Assembly (NCBI GenBank): GCA_029959085.1
Contig: JARWIR010000008.1
Span: 8,060,001 to 8,124,000 of the forward strand
Length of the DNA: 64,000 bases
Source: Nemophila menziesii
Taxonomy: Eukaryota > Streptophyta > Magnoliopsida > Boraginales > Hydrophyllaceae
Direction of reading: 5' to 3'
The notes beneath the pieces were generated by a model. It saw only the letters and a list, made by a program, of their open reading frames with translations, had not been told where the DNA came from and did no database searches. A program made the translations under genes and the position numbers. How positions within the stretch are numbered: position 1 is the stretch's first letter; each line of letters starts with the position of its first letter. Below are positions 35,664-49,138 of the stretch, piece by piece.

Positions 35664-36343
35664 TTTAAATTTTACAAAAATATTTATTTGACTTTTCTAA
35701 ATTTTTAAATTATTTATTTGAATTCTTTAAATTTTCAGAATCTTCATTTAATCCTTTAATTTTTTAAATTTTATTTTATTGGACTTATAATTATATTTTT
35801 TTTTCAATAAATTATATGTTATTTTGTATTAAATAAAAAAATAATCAATTAAAAAAATTATATTAGGACTTATAATGCAGTTTTATTAAATATAAAACTT
35901 TATTTTACAAATTTTTTATAATATATGGACCTATAGTACAAATAAATCTAAAAAAAAATTTGTGGGCGTTGCCCCCAAACCCCTTAGCCCCCCTACTAAA
36001 ATATCCTGGCTCCGCCCTGTGTTTAGCCACCCTATCAATTAATAATAGTTATCGATTAAAAACAATCAATAATATTTATCTTTTTTCTAGCGAGCAGACA
36101 AGCAAATTTCTTTGTAGAGGAGAAAGATTATATTAGAACAACCAATCACACTATAAAAATTTATCAGATGCCTATTGCAGATTATTTTTAGGTAGTTTTA
36201 TTAAACAATGGAAGCGAATTCCATGTTTAAACTATTACCTATGGTATAAAAATTATTTTTAAGTCAAATATTTAAAATGATAATTTTTAAATCAAATATT
36301 TTAAATAAATTAAATTTCTAGACTATTTGACTAACTACATTAA

Positions 36344-38332
36344 TCATGTTTAGTACAGGTTTCTCGGAAAGGAAGGCACAAGAAATAGTGAAGAAACTTA
36401 ATATAAAATGTACTAATGAGTTTGGAAAATATTTGGGGATTCCACTTACTCTTAGATGATCGAAGAGTGAGAATTTAGCTTATGTAAGGGACAAATTGCT
36501 AAACAAATCCGCTAGTTGGATAGCTAAACTCCTATCGGATGGGGGTAAAGAAGTACTAATCAAGGCGGTGTTACAAACAATCTCAAATTATGCAATGTCA
36601 ATTTTTGAATTCCCGATTAATACTTGTAAAGCGATGAGTAGTCTTAGTGCAAATTTTTGGTGGAATTCGGGATCAAAAAAACGAATTCACTGGATAGCTT
36701 GGAAAAAAATAGCTAGATCAAAAATATGGGTGGTATTGGTTTTAGAGACTTCCAAAAGATGAACTTAGCTTTGTTAGCAAATCAAGCTTGGAGACTGTAT
36801 CATAATCAAGATTATTTAGTGTTCAAAGTCCTTAAAGGGATTTATTTTCCAACAACAGACATGTGGATTACAAAACTGAAAAATAGAAGATCATGGAGTT
36901 GGGCAAGCATTTACAAAGGGTTGCATTTTATTAAAGAAGAGAGTTTATGGAAAATAGGTAATGGTTTGAAAATTAGTATCTTGGAAGATAATTGGATTAG
37001 GAAGGGATATAAATTGGAGAGACCAGTAGATTGTGAATTAGTTAAAGTAGCTGAATGCTTCAATAACGATATGTCTAACTGGAATTTTGATACGCTTAAC
37101 AAAATATGCACGAGCAGAGATATGATGGAAATTAGGAAGATACCAATTATGCAACTTGAGAAAGAAGATTCGGTTATATGGTCCGCAACGAAAGATGGTA
37201 ATTTCTCAACTAAGTCTAGCTATCACGTTTAGTTCAGTTAGAAGAAGAAAAGATGGGTACTTCATCCCAAGTAGGTGAATTGATTAACAAAAAACTATAC
37301 AATCTTATGTGGAAATCTAACGTTCCATTAAAGGTTAGAAACTTCACTTGAAAGATACATAATAATGCTATTCCAACCAAAAGTAATTTAAAAAAGAGGA
37401 AATGTATGGAAAATGATATTTGTGAATGGTGTGAATCTGGGAAAGAAAATGTTGAACACATATTGCTGGGGTGCCAATTTAGCAAAAGTGTATGGGCAAA
37501 TTGTCAATTGCAAATCAAAATTGAAGGAAACTTAGAGGGTAAGATCGGCGACTGGGTAGTTAAAATTATTGAAAGCTACTCGAAGAATGGATGGGATCAA
37601 AGGTCGGTGACAGCAATTGTCTTACTAACCTTGTGGAATATCTGAAAGGCTAGAATGAAAGGCTTTTTTGAAAAGAAAAAATGGGCAATCCAAGAAATTA
37701 TAAAAAACAAAATTTACCATGAAACATATGTTTGGTGAGGGACGGAGTCTGAACATCTAGTAAAACTGGCGTAACTGAGATGCAAACCCAAGATGAGGAT
37801 AACGAAAACCCAATATTAAGTGACGATGCAGATTTGATTTGGCTATGTGACTCGTCGCACGTTAATAGATGGGATTTAACTAGTATGGTGTCTATTGCAG
37901 TTAACAAGGAGGGTGAAATTAAGAATATAAATACGAAGAGACCAAGAATAAATAGTAGTCTGGAAGTGGAAATGTGGTCGGTCTTGTTTGCCATGAGAAC
38001 GACTGCGTAACTTGGAATTAAGAGTAGCTCTTTCTCCTCAGATAACCTTGAGGTAGTTCAAGGTATTAATTGAGGTGTAGGGATCGACTGGAGGATTCGC
38101 CCCATGATTTCGGAAGCATGGAGGTGGATAGGACGATTCCCGGAATGGAAAATCAACCATGTTAGAAGGAAGTTTAATGGGGTGGCTGACATTCTCGCCA
38201 AATGTGCCAGGGTTAATATGGATATATCTAATTGTCCTCGTAGGTCTTTAGTAGAGTTTTATTCTAGTATTAGTAGGGTATATTCGAGATGTATCAGTTA
38301 TCGATGTTAGATTTTTAATATTGACAAAAAAA
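36344..38332 (+). mobile_element. 5'-truncated L1-type LINE with 15-bp target duplication
   Basis: GACTAACTACATTAA is repeated exactly at 36329-36343 and 38333-38347. The body ends in seven A residues. It encodes only the 3' part of LINE ORF2: the end of the reverse transcriptase (KYLGIPL... and the NFWWNSG...WKKIA pattern), a zf-RVT region with WCES...C motifs (37410-37500) and an RNase H end (about 37780-38260, ADILAKCARVNMDIS). Several stops and frameshifts are present. Confidence 0.93.
36360..38310 (+). pseudogene. LINE ORF2 C-terminal remnant (RT end, zf-RVT, RNase H)
   Basis: Coding pieces: 36360-36720, 36726-37232, 37310-37645, 37780-38010 and 38104-38310. Stops occur near 36456, 37230, 37346, 37644, 38008 and 38070. 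The order and motifs fit plant L1 ORF2, in which RNase H follows the zf-RVT domain. It would copy LINE RNA into DNA at the nick; this copy is inactive and lacks the endonuclease and most of the RT. Confidence 0.85.
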
Positions 38333-39469
38333 GACTAACTACATTAAAAAATTAATAGATTAAAAGGGTAAAATTATAATTTATATTAACTTTTTAATTA
38401 ACACACATAAAAACACTAACGTTATTTTTTTCACAGCAGATTTTTCAACGCCGTTCTCTTGTCCGAAAAAACGCCGTTTTCTACTTCTACTGCGGGAAAG
38501 GAATGTCGATGATCTTGCACGGCTAGATTGTTGTTGAAATCTCACATATTAAAAGGTATGTGAATCTTTCTATTTTTTTAATTTTTGTTTATCAAAAAAT
38601 TGATTTTTTTTAAAATTAATTATGACAATGATTTGTTGTTCAAAGAAGTATGTAATGAGTATGATATAGTCTTCTTATAATCACTAAATTTGTTCTTCAA
38701 TGTTAGTCGTGATTTTTCTTAATAAATATCGTTCTCTATTTTATAATTAATCTGTAAGTTTATATATGTGTGTACTGATTAATATTTATTGTGTATCTAC
38801 TTTATTTTTCAGGTTCCTTCATTTGTATGTGTGTTTGTTCATTTTAGCATGTTTATCTTTGCATCACCTGGAACATGGTCTACTCAAAATATAACTTTAT
38901 GTTTTTAAGGTTTTGTTCACTGAGGACCCAAATTGATCATTGTATCAAAGAGTCGATTAGCAAACTTAAAAATCCTTTGTCTATGTATAGGTTTTAAGAT
39001 TTGGTTTGTTGAAAACCCAAATGGATGACTAGTTGAAAATTCAAATAATATGCTTCGCATTATTATTGTCTAATCACCAAATTGGCAATTGGTCGTTTGT
39101 TTCACAGATTTGCATTCCCTTGAGTATTTTCCTAATTACTATATAAATATCTTTCTCTTGTTTTCTATATATCTAAAAATGTAAAATCTGAACGAAGCTG
39201 AATCATTAATGTTCAACAAATATATGTTATATTATTTCATGTGTTATTTTAACATTTTATCCTAATTCAGTTGCCGAATCGATTATTTTGTTTTGTTCAC
39301 AGATAATCTATCATTTGCAATTTAGTCTTTAGAATTGGAGATCACTATAGTAAGTTTTATTTTTTATTTTTTATTTTGATGTATTTTTGACAATTTTCAT
39401 TCCTTAATTACAAATTATTCAATTCTAATTCATGATTTTAACTATATTTTGGTTTTTATTATTACCAAC

Positions 39470-42400
39470 AGAGCCTTTTGGATTATATGTGTATGTTGGT
39501 GGTACGTTTACAAAGCCACCTAACATATTTTATGTAGGGGGTCAAGTATGTCAATTAACCGGTATACACCATGACAGATTTGAAAAGTTTAAAGGTAAGC
39601 TTAGTGGTTTACTTATTATGGACCAATTGGAAAGGGTTTGTAGGAATTCAGATTACTATACTGGTTTGTACTATAAGGAGCCAGGAAATATTTGGATACA
39701 TGGTTGGTTAAACTAAATAGTGATGAAGATTTACTGAAGTTGTGTAAGATTAGTGAAGAAGATGTCACAGTGGATATCTACTTTGATTTTCCCCTATTGT
39801 TCTTAGTCATACTGAATCTGAAGGTAGTGAAACTGTGATAATGATAGCGTTAAAAATAGTGTTGATGACTTAGATTATTTAAGAGAAGGTGCAAACAATT
39901 AGGGAAGTGAAGAAGATGATTGTGATAGCTTCTCTGACAGTTTGTATAACTCTAGCTATTAAGATGATGAATTGACACTTTGTTTAATCAGAACATTGAC
40001 TCTATGGAAGAATTTGGAGGTATTGTAAGTCTAAGAAATATTTCAACGTGATTAATCGTGTAGAGGAAGATGCTCACATTAATTCAGAAAATAGATTTAA
40101 ATGCATATTTGATCAGTTTGGATAGTTTCTGATGTTGATGATGAATCTGGTGATCTACGTAAAGGTAAAAGAAGGAAAAAAACTCACTTTAGGAGATTCA
40201 AAGAGTCAAGTGAAAAGGATAAGCCAAAAATTGAGATTTTTTTCGTCATTAACATAAAAACGGTTACAAATTACGAGTAATACTAATAAAAGAAAAGAAA
40301 TTGAACGAGCTGATGACTTAAGTATCGTTCCATCCTGAAATATCGATGTTCTTCCGAATGCACTTGGCAAGTATGTCCGACATGTAGTTGAAATTTCTAT
40401 TAATGTACGAAATTTTCCATAACATAAATCTATTCAACCATCCTTTAATCTCCTTTATAATTGGATTTAGGCTCCAGTGAAGCCTAATCTGATCTTGAAT
40501 ACTTTGAAAAAGTTCAAGGTTATCCGAGTAGAACGAACTACTCTGTATGCTAACAGATCCTGCCGATCTCATATCCAAAATTTGAGATAGAAATGATCTT
40601 TAGTACAAGAAAAGAGATGAAATCCGTAGTTAAAAGAAATTCCATAAACATGATGAGGAGTATCAGAACTGATAGGAACAGTCCTAAAAGATTGAAGGTC
40701 ATGTGTAGGATTAAGCATTGTCAATGGTATATTTATGGGACACATGTTAAGGAAAGTGGTGCATTTCAGATTTTGAGCATGAATCCGACTCATAAATATG
40801 GTAAACATTTGAATAAAAAAATTGTGGCAGGTAGGGAGTTGGCTGACATATTTTTGGATGAGATAAGATTGAGATTGTTTAACAATTAAACAATTTTTAA
40901 GGCATATGTTAGGAAGAGACTGGGTGTGCATATTATTTAAAGGTAAGTAGGAAGTTGCTTTAATACCGCTAGAGAAAAGATAGAGGGACATTACAAGGAA
41001 CAATACAACCAACTTTGGTACTATTGTGAGAAATTGAAGAAGTAGAATCCTGGTTCTACTATTATTTTAGAAACAAAGTATGACAAAAAATTCCACGTGG
41101 ACATATTTTGGAGACTTTATATTTGTATAGAAGCTTGTAGGAGGGGATTTACAGAAAGATGTAGACTTGTTTTGGGGTTGGATGGATGTCATCTTAAAGG
41201 GGGTCGTCTAAGAATTATTTTGACTGTTGTGGGTATTGATGGAAACAACTACATATTCCTCGTTGTTTGTAGTGTATTGACAAAGAAGATAAGAAGAATT
41301 GGACTTGGTTCTTACATCTCTTAGTCCAAGATATGAGCATTCAATATATGACGACAAAAACACACCAAATTCTAGACAATATATGAATATTATGAAGACA
41401 TTTAGTGCTCCTTGGATGCCCAACTATTGTGGGGATAGACACTTTGATGTGATTTCGTTAATAAGCACCAAGCAGTATGTTGTTAACTTGAATGAACTCT
41501 CATGTTCTTACCAAATATGGGAATTAAGAGGAATTCCACGCTCTCATGTAGTGTGTTGTTTGAGCTATAAAGAAGTAAAGACAGAAGATGTTATCTCAGA
41601 TTACTACAAGAAGTCTTATTACATGGCCGTGTATAATCCGGTATTGTGCCCTATTAGTGAACCAGATTTGTGGCCAAAATCTATTTTGGGTAAAACCAGT
41701 GCCCCGAAAGCCTTTACACTTCCAAGAAGACCGAATAATGCAAGGAGGAAAGAAGAATGTGAAGCAGAAAGTAACTCTTTGAAGGTTAAAAAGTCTAACT
41801 TTAGTGAACCAAATGACAACAAAACATGGTGTAATTGAAAAATTATCCAATAAAGGCATGAAAATGTCATGTTCAGTTTGTAAAGAAGGACATAATAGAA
41901 GAAGATGTCCATCTTTGAAGGCGAGTGGATCAGAATCCAATGTAAGTTTCTTGTCATAAATAAATTATAACATTTGTTATATGTTAATATTGCTTTTTTT
42001 ATATATCATGCTGGAAAACAAATTGAACACGGAGCATGACTTATAGAAGCACAAGTCACAATACAAGAGAAAGTCGCAATTGGAGGACAGGTCAACGTAA
42101 GGGTAGTTTTTCACATAATTCATTTTCTAAAAACCTTTTCACACATGTTCATTCAACTATAAACTCGTAGGTTGTAAAAAGTTTTTTACCACTATTAATA
42201 CTTGTGAACATTAGGTTGAAGGAGTGCAAGATGAAGATATTGTTGATAAGAATTTCGATGCAAATTAATTATATGATTTTCATATTACAACTAAACTGAA
42301 TGTTAGTCAAGTTAGTGAAGTTAATGTAGGTGATTTTAATTTGTTAAATCAAGTTAGTGAAATAGTGAATGATGTAATGGTAGAGGATGAGGGTATTAAT

Positions 42401-42960
42401 ATTCATGTTGTCGAAGGTAATAAAACATTAAAACAGGTGCATGATATGGATGATAAGGTGGTTGTTGTTCAAGAAAGTGAAGGAAAACAATTGATAAGTA
42501 AAAAAAATGTGGTTAATGTAAGAAAACAGGTCATAAAATTTTGATATGTACTACAAAAACTACTAAACTGTCTGAACATCATGCAAGGACTAGATCTGAC
42601 ATTCGAAGAGTGCAAAAATATGTAAGTTTCAATAAAAAAAATTGTGTGACACTGAATTTAATAAATATGACCTAATAGTATACCTTGTTTGATCTACCTA
42701 ATAAAGCACTAAATTCACAAGTAAAATGAACTTTTATGCCTTCTGGATCTGGAACTTATATGAGAGCACCCACTTATGGATCTGGTTCATCTACAGTACC
42801 AGGAACAAGTATGTGTACACAAGCCTTCGAGTGGAGGGGAAAACCGTGTATGACTCTCAAGATGCTCAAACAATCATTTTCAAGGATCAAAGTGGTGGAC
42901 AAAAACAAATACAAAATAGTGGCAAACCCTACAGATCTAGAAAAAATGGAATGAAATATT
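39470..42960 (+). pseudogene. MULE transposase gene (decayed, internally deleted)
   Basis: In order: an N-terminal PB1-like region (FGLYVYVGGTFTKPPNIFYVGG, 39477-39800); an acidic linker; a MuDR N-terminal DNA-binding region (FEIEMIFSTRKEMKSVVK from 40583, with WYIYGTHVKE); the first catalytic Asp region (GLDGCHLKG, 41174-41200) and WTWFLHLLVQDM in a shifted frame near 41305; then, with the second half of the DDE core missing, a SWIM finger near 41500. In SWIM the GIPC Cys is Arg (GIPRSHVVC). A CCHC knuckle (C-x2-C-x4-H-x4-C) lies near 41870. Stops, frameshifts and a LINE piece interrupt it. Confidence 0.82.
40238..40574 (-). mobile_element. Short LINE 3' fragment inside the MULE transposase gene
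   Basis: CCAAAAATTGAGAT (40224-40237) and CCAAAATTTGAGAT (40575-40588) are a 14-bp target duplication with one difference. A T-run at the left is the inverted poly(A) tail. The minus strand encodes an RNase H end (SDNLELFQ..., NYMSDILAKCIRKNIDIS) close to that of the LINE at 36344-38332, so both come from one family. Confidence 0.9.
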
Positions 42961-44274
42961 TCTAATTTTATTTTGCTATTAACACGACAATTATAATGTT
43001 TAATATTTTGGTTGTTTTTCTTTATGAACGAAACAAAATTAGGTTGTTAGTTTTTGGTAAGTTGGATGTTTATGAATGACGTGGAATGAATGCTATTTTG
43101 TAAGAAGACAATGTATCATATCTATGCAGTATTGAATATTAAACCAGGTTTTTGTGGTCCAACATATTCTAGACTGACCATGATAGATTTTTTAAATTTT
43201 TGTCTCCTTTTTAGCTACTTTTATGCATCATTGGACCGCTAAAACGCAATATTAAATATAAAGGATTTCACAAAGAGTAACGTACCCTAATATTTAATTA
43301 ATGGTCAAATTAGTCTTTATTATTCAAAATTTGCGAAATTGGTCCCTAATAATGTAAAAAAAGGTCAAAAATTCGTTTTCGTTAAATTATGAACTTGGTC
43401 CAGTCCTGATTCTTTTTTTCATCTCTGTATTTTTTTTCTCATTTCTCAGTTTATACCACACTATAACTTTCTGTTATAAAATCAAAAACACCAACACGGT
43501 GAGTATAACCTGCAAATTCATCTTTTATTATATTGTTAATGAGTTTGAATATGTATAGAATGTTTCGCAGGGACTAAATGAGCATAAATTCTACTTAGAT
43601 CCCAAACTTCCCATTTGATCTTAAAACACTAACCACTATTTTTAAATTATAAATACAAATTAACACAACAATTAACCACAATTAGAAAAGAGTAAGCATA
43701 ACTTTGTACAACTAATATAGCACTATCATTTGACTAGTTAAATCCTAAACATTATAACAAAAAAAAATGATAAAACAATGAACATTACAATAATTTCAAC
43801 CTAAAACAACAATTCCAAATACTCAAACCATATAAAGAACAACAAGGTATGCCTTAAAGTCTACTAATCAACAAGATCAAAACCATGAACACAATTATAA
43901 TTTGCATCCACTTCAACTTGATCTTTTGGACTTTAAATTCGAGTGTTTTTGCTTTACGATTCAATTTTGGTATAATTTGTTTGCTCGGCTCGCACATCGG
44001 AGGGTCAAACCACAAGAAAAGCCCACAAGCTTGTAAAGTTACATAATTTTCACAACTGTAAAACCGACGACCCTGATTGTATGGTGTCCACGATGTGCTA
44101 ATTTTTTAGCAATTCCGACAAAAGCAATATATTGCCATTACTAACACAGAATATTTTAGGATTTTTTATTAATCTTTTGATGAAGGACATATACAAATTT
44201 GTGTTATATATAAGGTATAACAGTTGTTTTTTTAAATTTTGGGTATCGATTTTACCCTTCAAATTACACGAATC
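42961..44274. other. 3' non-coding part of the MULE
   Basis: AT-rich, no coding signal found. A stretch near 43270-43410 with ACGTACCCTAATATTTAATTAATGG resembles an end of another element but lacks a partner. Confidence 0.4.
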
Positions 44275-44462
44275 TACGTTTAAAAGCTTATTGCAAATTG
44301 GGTCATTACCTATTATTGATTTACTATTTTGCCCTTCAAATCGATTAGTTTTTGGATGGAGTTAGTTAAATGTTCTAAAAATGGGCACTGTGAAACGATT
44401 GGCCTAAAATTGTTTTTAGGTCATAGGTAATGGCCTAAAAATGGAATTCTCTCTTACAATGG

Positions 44463-44985
44463 GAAAAAGTAGTCTCATTAGAAAAGAAAAAGGGTTATTC
44501 CTACTAACATCTCAACTGTTGTCTTTAAATACAACATTTCTCGTTCAAATCAATTACATCACATAAATCTCAGGTACAAAAATTAGTAGATTGATCTCTT
44601 AGAATTACATTCAACGTCTTAACTGTTTCCTCAATGATATCATATTCATGTTATAATACTTGTCTAGACGAATAAGATTATGTACAACTATATGCAACTT
44701 GGATTGTTCACTATCACTACAATCGTGCGTGTTTTTTGCTACAAAATCATCAACTGCAACATAAAAATTGTCGATAATGACTGGCGAAAACTAGACAAGA
44801 AACGAGAAACTATCGAATAATAGTGAAAAATCCCTCAACTAAGCACAATATAAACCTAAAATGATGTCTCTTGACTATATTAGTCTAACTATATTAGTCT
44901 ATTATAGATATGGAGAAAACACCTACTCTACCTGATATAAAATCAAACCTACAATACCACTTATATGAAAACATGTATTCCATAT
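44463..44985. other. Spacer between the MULE and the hAT MITE
   Basis: No gene or repeat recognised. Confidence 0.5.
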
Positions 44986-45456
44986 CAGGGGCGGAGCCAG
45001 GATCTTTTAGTAGGGGGGGCCAAGGGGGTTTGGGGGCAACGCCCCCGAAATTTTTTTTTTATACTTATTTGCACTATAGGTCCATATATTATAAAAAAAT
45101 TGTTAAATAAAGCTTTATATTATATAAATCTGCATTATAAGTTTTAATATAATTTTTTTAATTAATTACTTTTTATTTAATAAAAAATAACATATAATTT
45201 ATTTAAAAAATAATATAATTATTAGTCTAATATAATAAAATTTAAAAAATCAGAAGATTAAATGAAAATTCTGAAAATTTAAGGGTTCAAATGAATGATT
45301 TAAAAATTTAGGGGGGGCCAAATAAATATTTTTTTAAAATATAAGGGTAAAATAATACAAAACTAATTTTTTTTTTTTTTTTGTTAAAGGATTTTTTTTT
45401 TTTAATTATCCGGGGGGGCCATGGCCCCCCTTACTCCTAACGTGGCTCCGCCACTG
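44986..45456 (+). mobile_element. hAT MITE with perfect 8-bp target duplication (471 bp)
   Basis: It begins CAGGGGCGGAGCCAGGATC and ends CGTGGCTCCGCCACTG, with TTCCATAT on both sides (44978-44985 and 45457-45464). The intact duplication and clean termini suggest a recent insertion. The reverse-strand copy at 35290-36019 is an older relative. The TIR type (CAGKGGCGGAGCCA) is that of TTF/DUF4371 hAT elements. Confidence 0.95.
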
Positions 45457-45864
45457 TTCCATATCTAAGATCTTAACTTCAATATTCACTTTGAGAAAGA
45501 TCGGGAAATGCGGTTAATTTCGGGACCACCATGTAGACGAGTGTGTAGGTCGTGGAGGATGTCTTTTAGGGCTGGGTGGGCTTGATCCACCCTCAACTTT
45601 TTAATTCTTTTAATAACCTTAAAAACCTAAACCTAAACCTCCCTATATTATATATGTACAAACTATTTTTATAATATTAAACATACTTATAACTTTAAAA
45701 AAATATAAGGTTTATTTACTACTTGATCAAATTTTGGTGATTTCTCCTCCAATTCAAGATAATTTATTCGTTTAAATCTTAATATAAATATATAATTCAA
45801 GTTTGTATGATTATGTTTTTAAATTTTTGAATCTTTTGATTAAAATTACAAAAGAAAAAAAATC

Positions 45865-45945
45865 AATAGTTGCTCTAGTGGTTAGAGTACTCTAAAATAA
45901 CTAAGAGGTTTTGGGATCGAATCTTATGGGAGTCAAATGACTTCG
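45865..45945 (+). repeat. tRNA-like (SINE-type) A box and B box
   Basis: GCTCTAGTGGTTAGAG near 45872-45887 and GGGATCGAATCTTATGGG near 45913-45930 resemble the internal RNA polymerase III promoter boxes of a tRNA or tRNA-derived SINE. No full cloverleaf and no clear target duplication were found. It lies inside the hAT element. Confidence 0.4.
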
Positions 45946-46759
45946 AGTTCAAAATGGCTCTCAAATGTATTAAGAAAATATAAAAGGAAAAAAGATCATG
46001 AGTTATATTGTTATTTATATAATTTTTGTTTTTACTAAAAATTATCGCATATCAATAATTTTGTTTATAATGTATAATTATTATATTAATTAATGTTTAA
46101 AAACTATTATTATTAATTGCGCTGTCTTGCTTATTTTAAAAAAATTTATTGTTATTTGTAAAAAAGAAAAGCTGGTGTTTATATAATTAGTTAATGATTA
46201 CATAATTTAATTTAAGAAAGAAATGTTTATTAATTATTATTTTGCAACATATTTTTTGAATAGTAAGGAATTGTCGTACGTTTTTTAAAAAGAAAATGTC
46301 GTCCACTTATTTTTTGTAAATTTGCCACTCGTTTCTTTTTCTTTTTTTCTGTAAATTTGTTGCTCGTAGGCTTTTAGTTTGTACACATTATTAATAAGAT
46401 CTAATACAATTTAGGTAAAACGTGTGGAAGCTTGACTAAAAACAAAAAACTTGATTATTGAATATGTCAGTAAGGATTTTTTTACAAATTATAATCATAA
46501 ATTATAATTATTATTTTATAATAAATTATAAGTTACATAAAAAAGGGAAAAAAACTAAAATATTGATAAAAGTAAATATTATTTATTTTGGATTTTTGTA
46601 ATAATTTAATTAGAAAAGAAATAAAATAAATTTTTGCTAGTATGTTAGTTGTTAGATTTGAATAAAAATATAATTTTAGGTTTATTTTATGTTATTTATT
46701 GAATAGAGTTGTTATTATAAAGAATAATAAATAATTTCTTTCCTGATTTTCTAGAGAAA

Positions 46760-48975
46760 CTATGGAAACTATTTCAAGAGAAAGTTAAGAGGTTTATAAG
46801 AAAATGTTCTTCTTCAGTTTCATGACTCAAAAGATATACCTTCATATCCTAGACAAAAGTATAAAATTATGAAATATAATCTCAATACTGAGATGAAGTC
46901 CGTCGAGCATATTAGATCAAGGTTACTACCCAACACTCTGGTCAAATATTTTCATTGAGACAATTTGGTGGGCAAAAAAGAAATTTTGTATTGGTTAAAA
47001 TAGTAGATCTAAAGAGGTTATATCTTGTCTATGTTGTTATCCTTTCAAATCAGATATTGGACATCAAGTGGGGGTGATCATTTTGTTAGTAAAGGATTCT
47101 TGAATTGGAAAACAACTACAAAAACATTGATCGATAATGAGAATTCTATTCCACATATAAAAGTCGTAAGTATATGTCAAAATTTACTTAACCCAAAGCA
47201 ACACACTGAGACAGTCTTTTCTATGATATCAGATAAAGATAAAGCCGAATATAAGTTGCGATTGAATGCAGCGATTGGCTGTTAGATATTTATCGACACA
47301 ACGATTGACATTTCGTGGTCATGATGAGAGTGAAAGTTATTCCAACAAATGAAATTTTATTGAACTTATAAACTCTTTTCGCCGAATCAGTCTGGATGTC
47401 AAATTAGTTATTTTAGAGAATGCACCACAAAATCATAAAATGACGTGTCCAGACATCCAAAAGGATATTGTGCAAGCTTATACTATGGAGATTATAAAAA
47501 AAATTATGAGTGATTTAGGTGATGCACATTTTTGTCTTATGCTTGATGAGTCACATGATATATCAATCAAAGAACAAATGACTTTGGTGATTCGGTATAT
47601 AAATAGAAAAGGTAATGTGACTGAGCGGTTTTTAGATATCGACCATGTTAGGGATACTAGTTCTTTGACACTTAAATCAACAATTGAAGAAAATTTATGT
47701 AGAAATGGATTGAGTATCTCTAAATTGCGAGGCCAAGTTTATGATGGAGCTAGTAACATGAAAGGTGAGTATAATGCCCTAAAATCACTTATATTGAAAG
47801 AGAATGCTTGATTTATTATATTCATTGTTTTGATCATCAATCACAACTTGCTCTAGTAGTCGTTTCAAGAAAGAATCACGTCTGTACTCTTTTTGATTTC
47901 ATTGGATGTGTGTTGAAGGATTGTCATGTAAAAGACGTGGTATGATTATAGAGAAACAATTTCAAAGGAAGATCGAGGCACTTAATACAGGGAAGATTTC
48001 AAGTGGAACTGGTTTTAATCAACAAACTAGCTTCAACCGTCTAGGTGATACTCGTTGGAGTTCTCATCATAATACTTTATTAAGTTTGACTAACATGTTT
48101 GGTGAAGTTATTGAGGTACTTGAAATCATTGGAAAAGATGCACCAAATTCATCTAATCTAACAGAATCCCAAGACACTGTGGATAGACTTTTATCATTTG
48201 ATTTTATATCTAGTCTTTTCTTGGTGAAACAAATATTGGAAATAACAAACGAGTTATCACATGCACTTTAAAGAAACGATCAAGATACTGTGAACGCAAT
48301 GACATTAGTTGAAGTATCTGGACGTCAACTTCAAACTTTGACACAGAATGGGTGGGATTCTTTACTTGAAAGTGTTAGTAAATTTTGTGAGAAGTACAAA
48401 GTTAGTAATACCCAAAATGGATGCAAGATATCATGCCCGAGGAAGAAGTAGACATAATGAAAATGAAATAACAAACTTACGTCATTTTCAAGTTGAGACT
48501 TTCTATACTTTTCTAGATATACAATTTGGATAGTTGGATGCTTGATTTTCTGATTCCACCATGAAATTTACTTCTATGTGTTGTTTGTCTTGATCCTTTA
48601 AACAATATTTCACATTCTGACAAAGAAAAATTAGTTGGCTTGGCTAAATTTTATCCACAAAATTTTGCTGAGAGTGATATATGGAAGCTTGTAGATCAAC
48701 TTGACAATTACATTGCTGATGTGTGATTTAGTAATAATTTGTTTGGTTTGAAAGGAAAGGCACTCTTGCTAAAAAAAAATGGTAGAATGTGGGGAAAACA
48801 TTGTATATCCTTTAATTTACTTGCTTTTGACATTATCATCAACATTATCGGTGACTACTACTTCTGTCGGACGAGTATTTTCATATATGCATATTTTAAA
48901 GACTAAGTTGCGGAATTGAATGAATGGTTGAATGATACTTTTCTTATTTTTATTGAGAGAGACAATTCTGAGTAA
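46760..48975 (+). pseudogene. TTF zinc-finger / DUF4371 / hATC transposase remnant
   Basis: The pieces 47025-47285 (TTF-type finger region with the FVSKGFLNWK motif), 47440-47811 (DUF4371 with LMLDESHDISIKEQM and LRGQVYDGASNMKGE), 47906-48271 (FNRLGDTRWSSH) and a C-terminal hATC trace (about 48810-48975, TTTSVGRVFSYM and KLRN) follow the order of 'zinc finger MYM-type protein 1-like' hAT transposases. Stops and frameshifts separate them. Inactive. Confidence 0.88.
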
Positions 48976-49104
48976 ATTGAAAAATATCACCATTATGAAT
49001 ATTTTTAAAAAAATGAAAACTTGTAAAAGACAATTGTAATGTTTTTTCAAAATTTTAAATAGTATTATTTATTATATTGCATTGAACTATAATAATTATT
49101 TAAT

Positions 49105-49109
<5 letters not shown>

Positions 49110-49136
<27 letters not shown>
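49110..49136. repeat. (TA)n microsatellite
   Basis: About 13 TA units near the right end of the hAT element. Confidence 0.95.

Positions 49137-49138
<2 letters not shown>

Larger units (their letters stand above)
35290..36019 (-). mobile_element. hAT MITE (reverse orientation), interrupted
   Basis: Its ends CTGTTCGGAGCCACG and CCTGGCTCCGCCCTG are degraded forms of the TIRs of the element at 44986-45456, and inner sequence matches too (GGGCGTTGCCCCCAAACCCC). A second MITE (35392-35663) is inserted. Flanking 8-base sequences no longer match. Confidence 0.82.
36212..44453 (+). mobile_element. Decayed Mutator-like element with two LINE insertions (8.2 kb)
   Basis: The left end (36212: GCGAATTCCAT, ATTACCTATG, then ACTAACT after the indel) and the inverted right end (44453 inwards: GAGAATTCCAT, ATTACCTATG, ACTAACT) align over more than 100 bases. 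The 9-base flanks AAACAATGG (36203-36211) and TTACAATGG (44454-44462) share seven positions. The left terminal repeat is split by the LINE at 36344-38332 and resumes after it with ATTAATAGATT...AAGGG, matched on the right by CTAATCGATTT...AAGGG. The transposase gene lies inside. Confidence 0.85.

Noticed and set aside
45865..45945. A functional tRNA gene
   Set aside because: A- and B-box-like words are present but acceptor and anticodon arms do not pair; at most a SINE or tRNA relic.
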